From Nocardia pseudovaccinii NBRC 100343 (GTDB lineage: Bacteria; Actinomycetota; Actinomycetes; Mycobacteriales; Mycobacteriaceae), in the NCBI RefSeq assembly GCF_001613225.1, contig NZ_BDBY01000036.1:1-48486 (forward strand): DNA of 48,486 bases. The letters are read 5' to 3'. Below the pieces are notes generated by a model. It was not told the DNA's origin. It ran no database searches and worked only from the letters and a program-made list of their open reading frames with translations. Every line of letters starts with the position of its first letter. Positions within the stretch are counted from its first letter, which is position 1. Positions 8,366 to 17,233 of this stretch are shown here, one piece after another. The position numbers were made by a program, and so were the translations under genes.

Positions 8366-9991
8366 TCACCGGACAACCGGCCCCAAGTCGATACCGAGGT
8401 CCGCGGCAATGCCGAGCCCGCAGTAGGCAAGGCGGCGCAGCGTATCCGGACGCATCCCGGTGCGCAGTGAGATCTCGAGCAAACTCGCCATCGAATGGGC
8501 GGGATCGGCTTCCAAGGCAGCCTGCAGTGCGATGCCGGCGAGCGGCCCGTCACCGCGGATGTAGGCGCTGTAGCCGAGAAGTGTTGCCGCATCCGCGCGG
8601 TCGCTTCCCGACAGTGCATGCGTCAACGCCACCCAGAGGGTTTCCGCGGGGGCAGCGTGATCTCCGACGGCCAGCCCGAACAGCGAGTCGCGCACCGTCC
8701 GATCACGCAGCGCCGCGGCCAGTTCCGCGTATTCCTGGGCGGTGAGGGTTACACCGGAGTCGATATTGGCGATCTGCCACAGCACATGTTCGAGTGCCCG
8801 CCGACGGTATCCGTCGGGATCACCGCGCCGGACCGCCGCCGCGTACCGCTCGTGCGCGAGCACCCGGGCGCTGTCCAGATGTGCCGCGATCTGGTGCGCC
8901 AGTTCCTCATCCGGTGCGACCAGCGCGGTCAGCTCCGAACGAGTTCCCCGGATCGGCCTTCCTTCGAGCACATGCGCCACCGTCACCATCGATGTGGCCG
9001 GATCCGGCAGCGTCCCATGGTGATTCGCATCGAGCAGACTCCACCACCGCTGATCCGCCTCGACGGCGCGCACCGCCCAGGCGCCCTCGAGGTACACCTC
9101 GGCCCGCGCCAGTCGGCGTGCGAACGCCGCGATGAGCGTGCCCCACGGTCCCGTACTCCCCGCACCGTTTCGGCGCGTGCGCCGCGGTTCGCGCACCCGG
9201 TCATCGACGATGACCGCGAGTACTTCCGTCGCCCCCTCTGCGGCACAGATGTGCGAAACACATTCCGCGTATGCCGCCGCGAGCCCCCGCCGACTCCCGC
9301 CTTCCTGATCCAAATCGAACCGCACCACCGCATCGATGATCGGACTCTGCTCCGCATCGGTCGCGCCCCGCAGCACCGCCACCACCAGCGACCGCTCCGG
9401 CACGAATCCGACCATGGCGGGCACCGCCACAATCAATTCACCGGGATCGTCGACATGCAGTGAATCCCCCGGGATCCGATCCCCGAATTCCGGCGGCGGT
9501 TCCGCACAGATTCCCGGTCGCGGCTTTTTACCGAAACCCCGTGTGCATTCCGATAATTCGTGGTCGACATCAGGGTCGAAGAAGGACTCCGAATCGATTC
9601 GGGCCGAGACCTTGTCCACGGGCCATGTGCGATATGCATGTGCCCCAACGCTATCGCGCGCTGGTTCATCGAAGCGCGGCGCAGGGACATTGTCACTCGA
9701 ATACGCGATGGCGTGCGAGCCCGCTGTTTCGTCGACGACATGCACCCCGCGATCCACCGATCCCGGAGTAGCACCTGGATGCCCGGTGGCTCGATCGTCC
9801 GCCGGGTTGTCGGTACCTGTCCCGGCGCCGTCACGCGGATGCTCGACATCACGGTGGCCCGAGGCGCCGACACCCGACGAGTGAGTGGATTTGCGGAGGT
9901 GAACGGCGGGGCTTGTGCAAAAACCGGTGCGCGGCGATGCGCCGTCGCCTGGATCTCCGAGGGCGGGAGCGGGATTCGTGGAAGTCGTCAT
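8366..9991 (-). CDS. DUF4192 domain protein with long disordered N-terminus
   Basis: 541 aa as called. From about residue 180 (LHVDDPGELIVAVPAMVGFVPERSLVVAVL) to the end it resembles the actinobacterial DUF4192 family, a cytoplasmic domain of unknown function. The C-terminal part has TPR-like helices (DAATLLGYSAYIRGDGPLAGIALQAALEADP). The first 180 residues are low-complexity, rich in Pro, Ser, Gly, Asp and His, and look disordered. The ATG at 9991 has no clear Shine-Dalgarno sequence, so the true start may lie further in. The neighbourhood (ideR on one side, a PAC2 gene on the other) recalls the M. tuberculosis ideR-Rv2714 region, where a same-orientation unknown gene (Rv2712c) lies; that correspondence is unverified. 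Confidence 0.75.
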   Translation of the reverse strand: MTTSTNPAPALGDPGDGASPRTGFCTSPAVHLRKSTHSSGVGASGHRDVEHPRDGAGTGTDNPADDRATGHPGATPGSVDRGVHVVDETAGSHAIAYSSDNVPAPRFDEPARDSVGAHAYRTWPVDKVSARIDSESFFDPDVDHELSECTRGFGKKPRPGICAEPPPEFGDRIPGDSLHVDDPGELIVAVPAMVGFVPERSLVVAVLRGATDAEQSPIIDAVVRFDLDQEGGSRRGLAAAYAECVSHICAAEGATEVLAVIVDDRVREPRRTRRNGAGSTGPWGTLIAAFARRLARAEVYLEGAWAVRAVEADQRWWSLLDANHHGTLPDPATSMVTVAHVLEGRPIRGTRSELTALVAPDEELAHQIAAHLDSARVLAHERYAAAVRRGDPDGYRRRALEHVLWQIANIDSGVTLTAQEYAELAAALRDRTVRDSLFGLAVGDHAAPAETLWVALTHALSGSDRADAATLLGYSAYIRGDGPLAGIALQAALEADPAHSMASLLEISLRTGMRPDTLRRLAYCGLGIAADLGIDLGPVVR

Positions 9992-10187
9992 GCATCGAGG
10001 GTGCGCTCACCCACCTCGAAGACCGGAACACCGACCTGGGGATATCGCGGGACCGAATCGCCCTGTGGAAAACACTTGGACTGTGGACGAATCGGGAATC
10101 GGACACGAATACGGCTGCGACTATGTCGGTACCACCTGCTACTGTCCGGCCGCGAGCTCCACTACCTAGCGGCGGAGGCCGCCGCAT

Positions 10188-10910
10188 TCATCCCTGCTTC
10201 ACTTTCCGCACCGCCGTCGTGAACAGCTCGTCCACTGCCGCCGTATCCGGCTTCGCATCACCGAATGTCATGTACGTCACCGTGATTCGCACATCAGCGA
10301 CCTGCCCGGTGAGCGTCTGCATCGACTGCGTCAGCCCGGCGGCGCTCACCTGCGGCGCCACCGTGCGGCGCAGCGCGAGCGTGTCGTCGGCATCGATAGT
10401 CGGCGGCGCTTGCAGTTCGGTGGTCACAATCGTCGTCGCACCCGCTCGGCTCACATGCACCTGCCGACACCGCTTCAACTGGTCACGCAAAGCCGACAAC
10501 GGCTGTCCGGTCCTGGTCAGCTCCACGGTCATCGTGGCGCGCGTCTCGTTGTCGGTACCCACAGCGACGGCTGTCTGATTCGGACCGAATTGCTGAGCGG
10601 GCGGAACACATCCGTCGGGCTGCACGGTCGAACCGCGTCCGACCCCGGTCAGATCCCCCGCCGCCTGCGCGGCCGCCTCCGGTGGCAGCACGACCGCCTC
10701 GTATCCGGCCGGGAACCGCGTGGGATCGGGCAGCAGCGCCGAAAGCTGTGCCGTCACATACCGGGCCCCCGTACCAGGACCGGAAGCGACCGGATGTCCG
10801 GTCACCGTCGACGCGCAGCCAGCGAGCAACACCGCACTCGCGGCGAGGGGCACCCAGCCCGATACCCCGAATCCGCGTGGCCCCTTGCGCGTCGAATTCG
10901 GCACGGTCAC
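10188..10910 (-). CDS. Secreted lipoprotein, DUF5642-like
   Basis: 240-aa predicted lipoprotein. A short basic N-terminus is followed by a hydrophobic segment and the lipobox LAGC, with the lipidated Cys at about residue 31 (LLAGCASTVTGHP). The mature part resembles mycobacterial and nocardial sensor-like/DUF5642 lipoproteins: a mixed alpha/beta domain with an internal cysteine pair (VQPDGCVPP and LKRCRQV). Such proteins are anchored outside the membrane; no enzymatic motif is visible. The GTG start at 10910 gives a good signal peptide, but the Shine-Dalgarno sequence is weak. It is divergent from the PAC2 gene across 234 bp that show no other gene. The family name is a moderate-confidence resemblance. 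Confidence 0.75.
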   Translation of the reverse strand: MTVPNSTRKGPRGFGVSGWVPLAASAVLLAGCASTVTGHPVASGPGTGARYVTAQLSALLPDPTRFPAGYEAVVLPPEAAAQAAGDLTGVGRGSTVQPDGCVPPAQQFGPNQTAVAVGTDNETRATMTVELTRTGQPLSALRDQLKRCRQVHVSRAGATTIVTTELQAPPTIDADDTLALRRTVAPQVSAAGLTQSMQTLTGQVADVRITVTYMTFGDAKPDTAAVDELFTTAVRKVKQG

Positions 10911-11144
10911 CGGTCCACTGTGCCAAACTCCCCGTGCCCGCCCACGATGCCACGCCGGATCTTCGAGTGACCGGGAATGTGCGGGGTACTACTGATGTTG
11001 CCCTCTCTTATGGGTCGGTGTCGCCCGTGGCAACGTGTGTCGGGGCCATGGGGGACAATGGACAGTGGTTGACCGCCGTGAATTGCCCAACAGGCCTATG
11101 CACCTGGAAGCTCGCGTCGGTGAACCGCGCAGGAAGGAGACGCG

Positions 11145-12089
11145 ATGGACCACGAGTCGCGAATGTACGAGTTGGAGTTCCCAGCTCCGCAGCTGTCGAA
11201 CGACGATGGCTTGGGTCCGGTCCTGGTACACGGACTGGAGGGCTTCACCGATGCCGGGCATGCGGTGCGGCTGGCCACGACGCACCTGCGCGAGAGTCTC
11301 GAGAGCGAGCTGGTCGCCTCGTTCGATGTCGACGAGTTGCTGGACTACCGCTCGCGTCGTCCGCTGATGACGTTCAAGACCGACCACTTCTCGGATTACG
11401 CTGAGCCCGAGCTGAATCTCTGGGCGCTGCGCGATACCGCGGGCACCCCGTTCCTGCTGCTGTCCGGCCTGGAACCGGATCTGCGCTGGGAGAAATTCAC
11501 CACCGCGGTGCGACTGCTCGCCGAACAGCTCGGTGTGCGGCGCAGCATCGGACTGAGTGCCATCCCGATGGCGATCCCGCATACCCGCCCGCTCGGCATC
11601 ACCGCGCACTCCTCCGACCGCGACCTCATCGCCGATCATCAGCGCTGGCCGGGTGAACTACAGGTGCCGGGGAGCGCGTCCTCGCTGCTGGAGTACCGGA
11701 TGGCCCAGCACGGCCACGAATCCGTCGGATTCTCGGTGCATGTGCCGCACTACCTCGCGCAGACCGCGTACCCGGAGGCCGCGCAGACCCTGCTCGAGCA
11801 CGTCGCCGACAACGCGGGCCTGGAATTCCCACTGGCCGCCCTCGGTGAGGCTGCCGCGCGGGTGCGCGAGCAGGTCAACGAGCACATCGCGGGGAATTCC
11901 GAGGTCGAGACCGTGGTGCACGCGCTCGAGCGCCAGTACGACAGCTTCGTCTCCGCGCAGGAACGCCAGTCGAGCCTGCTGGTCGGCGATGGCGAACTGC
12001 CCAGCGGCGACGAATTGGGCGCCGAATTCGAGCGCTTCCTGGCCGAGCAGGGCGGCTACGACGGCGACGAGGACGAACAGTCCAACTGA
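11145..12089 (+). CDS. PAC2-family protein (Rv2714-like)
   Basis: 314-aa PAC2 (proteasome assembly chaperone 2) superfamily protein. The fold is visible in the N-terminal block (GPVLVHGLEGFTDAGHAVRLA), the central FLLLSGLEPDLRWEKF and the conserved SIGLSAIPMAIPHTRPLGIT. The C-terminus is acidic and helical, with a disordered Asp/Glu tail. M. tuberculosis Rv2714 is a homologue of similar length, also encoded near ideR. Actinobacterial PAC2 proteins have no firmly established function; a proteasome-related role is only a family-based guess. ATG 11145 has AAGGAG 7-12 bp upstream. The helicase gene follows after about 40 bp. Confidence 0.9.
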   Translation: MDHESRMYELEFPAPQLSNDDGLGPVLVHGLEGFTDAGHAVRLATTHLRESLESELVASFDVDELLDYRSRRPLMTFKTDHFSDYAEPELNLWALRDTAGTPFLLLSGLEPDLRWEKFTTAVRLLAEQLGVRRSIGLSAIPMAIPHTRPLGITAHSSDRDLIADHQRWPGELQVPGSASSLLEYRMAQHGHESVGFSVHVPHYLAQTAYPEAAQTLLEHVADNAGLEFPLAALGEAAARVREQVNEHIAGNSEVETVVHALERQYDSFVSAQERQSSLLVGDGELPSGDELGAEFERFLAEQGGYDGDEDEQSN

Positions 12090-12129
12090 CCCGATCACCC
12101 TGACGGGGCCGTAGACGGCTGCCCGTAGG

Positions 12130-14637
12130 GTGGTCGGAGTGGATCTGACCGAACTGCTGGAGATACCGGGAACCGACGCCGACGCGCTCTACGAATCCTT
12201 CGGGTCGTGGGCGGCCGAGCAGGGCACCCCGTTGTACCCGGCACAGGACGAGGCGCTACTGGAATTAGCGTCCGGATCCAATGTCATCCTGGCCACCCCC
12301 ACCGGATCCGGCAAATCCCTTGTCGCGGTCGGCGCGCATCTGTTCGCGTTGACCCGAGGCCTGCGCACCTACTACACCGCCCCGATCAAAGCGCTGGTCA
12401 GCGAGAAGTTCTTCGCCCTGTGCGAGGTTTTCGGCGCGGACCGGGTCGGCATGGTGACCGGTGACGCGGCAGTGAATCCGGAGGCGCCGATCATCTGCGC
12501 CACCGCCGAGATCCTGGCGAATATGGCGCTGCGCGAGGGCGCCGCCGCCGATGTCGGCCAGGTCGTGATGGACGAATTCCACTTCTACGCCGATCCGGAC
12601 CGCGGCTGGGCCTGGCAGGTACCGCTGTTGGAACTTCCGCGCGCCCAATTCCTGCTCATGTCGGCAACTCTCGGCGAGGTCGACTTCTTCGCCGCCGATC
12701 TGAAACGCCGCACCGGTAATCCGACCGCTATCGTCGCGGGCACCGAACGTCCCGTCCCGCTGAGCTTTTCCTACGCGCGCACCCCGATCACCGAAACCCT
12801 GGAAGATCTCGTCACGACCAACCAGTCACCGGTGTACGTCGTGCATTTCACCCAGGCCGCCGCATTGGAACGCGCACAGGCGCTGACCAGCGTCAACTTC
12901 GCCACGCGCGCCGAAAAGGACGCCATCGCAACGGCACTGGGCGATTTCCGCTTCTCCTCCGGGTTCGGCAAGACCCTGTCCCGGCTGATCCGCCACGGCA
13001 TCGGCGTACATCACGCGGGCATGCTGCCCAAGTACCGCCGCCTGGTGGAGCGCCTGGCCCAGGACGGTCTGCTGAAGGTGGTGTGCGGCACCGACACCCT
13101 CGGTGTCGGGATCAACGTGCCGATCCGCACGGTACTGCTCACCGGTCTCACCAAATTCGACGGTGTGCGCACCCGCAGGCTCAAGGCCCGCGAATTCCAT
13201 CAGATCGCGGGCCGCGCGGGCCGGGCGGGCTACGACACCATGGGCACCGTGGTCGTGCAGGCGCCCGACCACGAGGTGGAGAACACCCGGCTGCTGGCCA
13301 AGGCGGGCGACGATCCGAAGAAGCAGCGCAAGGTGGTGCGCCGCAAACCGCCGGAGGGCTTCGTCTCCTGGAGCGAGGAGACCTTCGACCGGCTCGTCGC
13401 CGCCAGCCCCGAACCGATGGTGTCGCGCTTCAACGTGACGAACTCCATGCTGCTCAACGTGATCGCCCGCCCGGGCAATTGCTTCGACGCCATGCGCCAT
13501 CTGCTGGAGGACAATCACGAGCCCCGCCCCGCGCAACGCCGCCACATCCTGCGCGCCATCCGCCTGTATCGCGCCCTGCGCGATGCCGGTGTGGTGCAAC
13601 AGCTTCCCGAACCCGACGCACAGGGCCGCCGCGCCAGGCTCACCGTCGACCTGCAGCGCGATTTCGCCCTCGACCAGCCCCTGTCCCCCTTTGCCCTCGC
13701 CGCGCTCGACCTGCTCGACAAGGACGCCCCCGGCTACACCCTCGACGTCATCTCCCTCATCGAGTCGACGCTCGAGGATCCGCGCCAGCTGCTGATGGCC
13801 CAGCAGCACAAGGCCCGCGGCCAGGCGATCAACGAGATGAAGGCCGACGGCATCGAATACGACGAACGCATGGAGCTGTTGGAAGAGGTCACCTGGCCCA
13901 AACCGCTGGCCGAGCTGATCGAACCCGCTTTCGAGACCTACCGCGCCGGGCATCCCTGGATGTCGGAATTCGCCCCGTCCCCCAAATCGGTCGTCCGCGA
14001 CATGATCGAACGCTCGATGACCTTCGCCGAGCTGATCTCGCATTACGAGCTGGCCCGCTCCGAGGGGGTGGTGCTGCGCTACCTCGCCGACGCATACCGC
14101 GCGCTGCGGCGTACCGTCCCGGAATCCGCGCGCACCGAGGATCTCGACGATATGACCGAATGGCTGGGTGAGCTTGTGCGCCAAGTGGATTCGAGTCTGC
14201 TCGACGAATGGGAGCAGCTCACCAATCCGGGCGCGGAGACCGATGCCGATCAGCTCGCCTTCGGCGCGGAAACGGTGCGCCCGATCTCGGCCAACGAGCG
14301 CGCGTTCAAGGTGATGATCCGCAATGCCATGTTCCGTCGCGTCGAACTCGCCGCGCTGCGCCGCTGGGAGACCCTCGCCGAGCTGGGCACCGGACCGGAC
14401 TGGGCGGCCGAGCTGACCCCCTATTTCGACGAGTACGAAAGCATCGGCACCGGCCCGGACGCTCGCGGTCCGCAACTGTTCCAGGTGGAACAACGCCCCG
14501 GTTTCTGGCAGGTGCGCCAGGTGCTCGACGATCCCGCCGGGGACCGCGGCTGGGCGCTGGCGGCGGTGGTCGATCTCGCCGAGTCCGATGCCGCGGGCGA
14601 GGTCGTATTCGACGAGGTCACGATAGTCGCAGGGTGA
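12130..14637 (+). CDS. Ski2/DEAD-box-like superfamily 2 RNA helicase with DUF3516 C-terminus
   Basis: 835-aa ATP-dependent helicase. Motif I is ATPTGSGKS (55-63), motif II is DEFH (148-151, a variant DExH box), motif III is SAT (178-180) and motif VI is QIAGRAGRAGYD. HHAGMLPKYRRLVERL and VVCGTDTLGVGINVPIRTVL mark a Ski2/HelY-type second RecA domain. The remaining 450 residues match the DUF3516-type C-terminus I associate with actinobacterial helicases. It is likely a cytoplasmic RNA-processing helicase. GTG 12130 is the longest start; GTG 12139 is better placed relative to TAGGG and may be the true one. It probably shares a transcript with the PAC2 gene upstream. Confidence 0.9.
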   Translation: MVGVDLTELLEIPGTDADALYESFGSWAAEQGTPLYPAQDEALLELASGSNVILATPTGSGKSLVAVGAHLFALTRGLRTYYTAPIKALVSEKFFALCEVFGADRVGMVTGDAAVNPEAPIICATAEILANMALREGAAADVGQVVMDEFHFYADPDRGWAWQVPLLELPRAQFLLMSATLGEVDFFAADLKRRTGNPTAIVAGTERPVPLSFSYARTPITETLEDLVTTNQSPVYVVHFTQAAALERAQALTSVNFATRAEKDAIATALGDFRFSSGFGKTLSRLIRHGIGVHHAGMLPKYRRLVERLAQDGLLKVVCGTDTLGVGINVPIRTVLLTGLTKFDGVRTRRLKAREFHQIAGRAGRAGYDTMGTVVVQAPDHEVENTRLLAKAGDDPKKQRKVVRRKPPEGFVSWSEETFDRLVAASPEPMVSRFNVTNSMLLNVIARPGNCFDAMRHLLEDNHEPRPAQRRHILRAIRLYRALRDAGVVQQLPEPDAQGRRARLTVDLQRDFALDQPLSPFALAALDLLDKDAPGYTLDVISLIESTLEDPRQLLMAQQHKARGQAINEMKADGIEYDERMELLEEVTWPKPLAELIEPAFETYRAGHPWMSEFAPSPKSVVRDMIERSMTFAELISHYELARSEGVVLRYLADAYRALRRTVPESARTEDLDDMTEWLGELVRQVDSSLLDEWEQLTNPGAETDADQLAFGAETVRPISANERAFKVMIRNAMFRRVELAALRRWETLAELGTGPDWAAELTPYFDEYESIGTGPDARGPQLFQVEQRPGFWQVRQVLDDPAGDRGWALAAVVDLAESDAAGEVVFDEVTIVAG

Positions 14638-14662
14638 TCATGATCAAGGTGTCGTCAACGAG

Positions 14663-14693
14663 TTGGTTACCAGGGGCATCGCGCTGATACTCT
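14663..14693 (+). promoter_or_regulatory. Possible promoter of the polyamine operon
   Basis: TTGGTT (14663-14668) and TACTCT (14688-14693) resemble -35 and -10 elements with a 19-bp spacer, 56 bp before the decarboxylase start. The long spacer makes this tentative. Confidence 0.3.
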
Positions 14694-14748
14694 CTCGCGC
14701 GGTGCCCGAACGAAGGCCGACCCCCAAACGACGGAGAGTTCCCTTAGA

Positions 14749-15864
14749 TTGACCGGTTCAAACCTGCCCGAATCGCCCTATCTGGCCATCCATCCAGAGC
14801 GGGTGCGCGAGAACTACCGCGCACTCCAGGCCGCGGTACCCGGAGCCCGAATACGCTTCGCGGTCAAGGCGAGTCCGGTCCCGGAAATCATCCGTCTGCT
14901 CGACCGTCACGGCGCGGAGTTCGATGTCGCCAGTGTCGGTGAGATCGAACTGTGCCTGCGCGAGGGCGTCGACCCGGCTCGCATGTGCTACGGGAACCCG
15001 ATCAAGAAGGCCGCCCACATCGCGGCCGCCTACGCCGCGGGTGTGCGCCGCTACGCCTTCGACACCGAGGACGATCTGCTGCGCATCGTCGAGCACGCGC
15101 CGGGTTCGGAAGTCGAGTGCCGGTTCCTGTCCTCGGCGCCGCAGTCGACGACGCCCTTCGGCACCAAATTCGGCTGCTCCCCCACCGAGGCGCTGCGCCT
15201 GCTGGTGCGCGCCCGCGATCTCGGACTGATCGTCGGGGGGCCGTACTTCCACGTCGGCTCCCAGCAGACCGACCCGCGGGCCTGGCGCATCGGTATCGAA
15301 CAGGCGGGCCGCATCGTGGCAACGCTGGCGGATAAAGACATTCCGGTGCGCTCGGTGAATATCGGTGGCGGCCTGCCCATTTCGTACGTCGAGTCGGCGC
15401 CCGCACTCGACGATATCGGCGCCGTCATCGCGGCCGCCACCGCCGAATTCCTGCCCGAGACCGCCGGACTCGTCATCGAGCCCGGCCGCGCGCTCGTAGG
15501 TTCGGCGGGCACCATTCACGCCGAGGTCATCGGCGTGCGCATCGCGCCGGACGGACGGCGCTGGGTGTATCTCGACATCGGCCGCTACAACGGCATGGCC
15601 GAGACCGAGAACGAGTACATCGCATACCGCTTCGTCACCGAACGTGACGGAGATCCCGTGGACGAGGCGGTGGTGGCCGGACCGACCTGCGATGGCGACG
15701 ATGTACTGTATCAACGCACGAAGGTCCTTCTTCCGACCTCGTTGCGAGCCGGTGATCGCATCCAGATCCTCGATACCGGCGCCTATACCGCGAGCTATTC
15801 GTCGGTGTCCTTCAATGGTTTTCCGCCCTTGACCGTTCATGTCTCGGGCGCTGAGCGAGAGTGA
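14749..15864 (+). CDS. Fold-III PLP ornithine/lysine-type decarboxylase
   Basis: 371-aa alanine-racemase-fold decarboxylase of the eukaryotic ODC/DAP decarboxylase group. It probably makes putrescine (or cadaverine) from ornithine (or lysine). The PLP lysine is Lys40 (RFAVKASP); HVGSQ (168-172), the phosphate-binding glycine loop (GGG 206-208), EPGR (244-247) and the dimer-partner catalytic cysteine Cys314 (GPTCDGDDV) are all present. The start is TTG 14749; GGAG at 14733-14736 is rather distant (12 bp). The stop overlaps the GTG of the AdoMet decarboxylase-aminopropyltransferase fusion (GTGA), so the two are translationally coupled in a putrescine-to-spermidine pathway. Substrate choice cannot be read directly. 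Confidence 0.88.
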   Translation: MTGSNLPESPYLAIHPERVRENYRALQAAVPGARIRFAVKASPVPEIIRLLDRHGAEFDVASVGEIELCLREGVDPARMCYGNPIKKAAHIAAAYAAGVRRYAFDTEDDLLRIVEHAPGSEVECRFLSSAPQSTTPFGTKFGCSPTEALRLLVRARDLGLIVGGPYFHVGSQQTDPRAWRIGIEQAGRIVATLADKDIPVRSVNIGGGLPISYVESAPALDDIGAVIAAATAEFLPETAGLVIEPGRALVGSAGTIHAEVIGVRIAPDGRRWVYLDIGRYNGMAETENEYIAYRFVTERDGDPVDEAVVAGPTCDGDDVLYQRTKVLLPTSLRAGDRIQILDTGAYTASYSSVSFNGFPPLTVHVSGAERE

Positions 15865-17075
15865 GTTTGCCTATGACGGCGGAATTCACCGGCTGGCATG
15901 TGCTGGCCGAGTTCGGTGGTGTCGACGCAGATCTCTGCGACGATCTCGAACGACTCGAATCGGCGTTGCGCGAGTCTCTGATCGCGGCGGGCGTCACCAT
16001 CTGCGATGTCGTACACAAGAAGTTCGATCCGCAGGGGGTGACCGTCCTCGCGCTGTTGTCGGAGTCCCACGCCTCGATTCACACTTATCCGGAGTCCGGC
16101 GACATCTTTGTCGACGTATTCACCTGCGGAAGTATCGGCGCCGGCGCGTCGAAGGCCGTCGAACTACTGCGAGACAAGTTGTCTCCCAGGGATGTTCGCA
16201 TGCAGGTCATCCAGCGCGGGCACGGCTCGACGCGGATCGAGGAGCCGGTGGGCAATGGCCTGACCCGCGTCTGGGATCTGCACGAGATCATCGTCGACAC
16301 CCATACTCCGTACCAGCACATGGTGATCGCGCGCACCGAACAGGGCATCAGCCTGTTCTCCGACGACGATCGCCAGTCCACGGAGTTCTCCCAGCTGACC
16401 TATCACGAGGCGATGATGGTCCCGGCCTTCGCGCTGGCCGCGAAGCTGGACAAGGTGCTGATCATCGGATCGGGTGAGGGTGTGGCCAGCCAGATGTCGG
16501 TCGCCGCGGGCGCGACGCTGGTGGATCACGTCGATATCGACCAGCGCGAGGTCGAGTTGTGCGCCGAGCACCTGCCCTACGGCTACACCAGCGACGAGCT
16601 GGCCGCCGCGGTGAAGGGTGCGGGCCCGGTCAAGGTGCACTATGCCGACGGCTGGGACTTCCTTGCCAACGCGGACGAGGCGGGCACCCGCTACGACGTC
16701 ATAGTCATCGATCTGCCCGATGAGCGGGTCGAGGACGCGCAGCACAACCGGCTCTACGAGTCGGAGTTCCTGTCGCGATGTCGGGCGCTGCTCGCACCCG
16801 GCGGCGTGCTCAGCGCACAGGCCGGATGCGCGACGATGTGGCGCAACGAGACGCTGAAGCGGTCCTGGAAGCGCTTCCACGAGCAGTTCGGCACCGTGGT
16901 GCAGTACGGCAGCGACGAGCACGAGTGGACATTCCTGTTCGGGTTGAACGAGCGAATCGATGACCCGGTGCAGGCGATGACCGATCGGCTGGGCACGCTG
17001 CCCTACCGTGCCGAGACGATCGACGCGCGGGCGCTGGTGCGCGGCGCGATCGAACCGCACGCGCTGCGCGTCTAG
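15861..17075 (+). CDS. Bifunctional AdoMet decarboxylase (SpeD) - aminopropyltransferase (SpeE) fusion
   Basis: 404-aa fusion. Residues 1 to about 125 are a class 1B SpeD: pyruvoyl-forming Ser69 in SESHASIHTYPE, with His74 and Cys89 at the same +5 and +20 offsets as Ser63/His68/Cys83 of Thermotoga AdoMetDC. Residues from about 135 are SpeE-like: FSDDDRQSTEFSQLTYHEAM, the AdoMet loop IGSGEGVASQ, VDIDQREVEL and the catalytic-Asp region VIVIDLPDE. The expected chemistry is decarboxylation of AdoMet, then transfer of aminopropyl to putrescine, giving spermidine. GTG 15861 overlaps the upstream stop; ATG 15873 is an alternative start. The glycine loop reads GSGEG rather than the usual GGGDG. SpeD homologues have sometimes become ornithine or arginine decarboxylases, so activity needs testing. 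Confidence 0.9.
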   Translation: MSLPMTAEFTGWHVLAEFGGVDADLCDDLERLESALRESLIAAGVTICDVVHKKFDPQGVTVLALLSESHASIHTYPESGDIFVDVFTCGSIGAGASKAVELLRDKLSPRDVRMQVIQRGHGSTRIEEPVGNGLTRVWDLHEIIVDTHTPYQHMVIARTEQGISLFSDDDRQSTEFSQLTYHEAMMVPAFALAAKLDKVLIIGSGEGVASQMSVAAGATLVDHVDIDQREVELCAEHLPYGYTSDELAAAVKGAGPVKVHYADGWDFLANADEAGTRYDVIVIDLPDERVEDAQHNRLYESEFLSRCRALLAPGGVLSAQAGCATMWRNETLKRSWKRFHEQFGTVVQYGSDEHEWTFLFGLNERIDDPVQAMTDRLGTLPYRAETIDARALVRGAIEPHALRV

Positions 17076-17085
17076 CAGCACTCTC

Positions 17086-17132
17086 GAATCGCACCGGTTC
17101 CCAAGGGTTTTCCCTTCGAGCCGGTGCGATTC
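17086..17132 (+). terminator. Nested hairpin after the polyamine operon
   Basis: A perfect 12-bp inverted repeat gaatcgcaccgg / ccggtgcgattc (17086-17097, 17121-17132) encloses a second hairpin, aaggg-tttt-ccctt (17103-17116). It starts 11 bp after the fusion-gene stop. There is no U-tract, so a tract-less actinobacterial terminator is the simplest reading; a structured leader for the next operon is the alternative. Confidence 0.65.
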
Positions 17133-17233
17133 AGCGTTCGGCCGGGTGTCCACGCGCTCGATCGGACTCGGCGTTCCGGATTTGTCGGAGGGTGCCGCTA
17201 CATTCGGTGCCGATGGCGCTCCAGGATATGACA

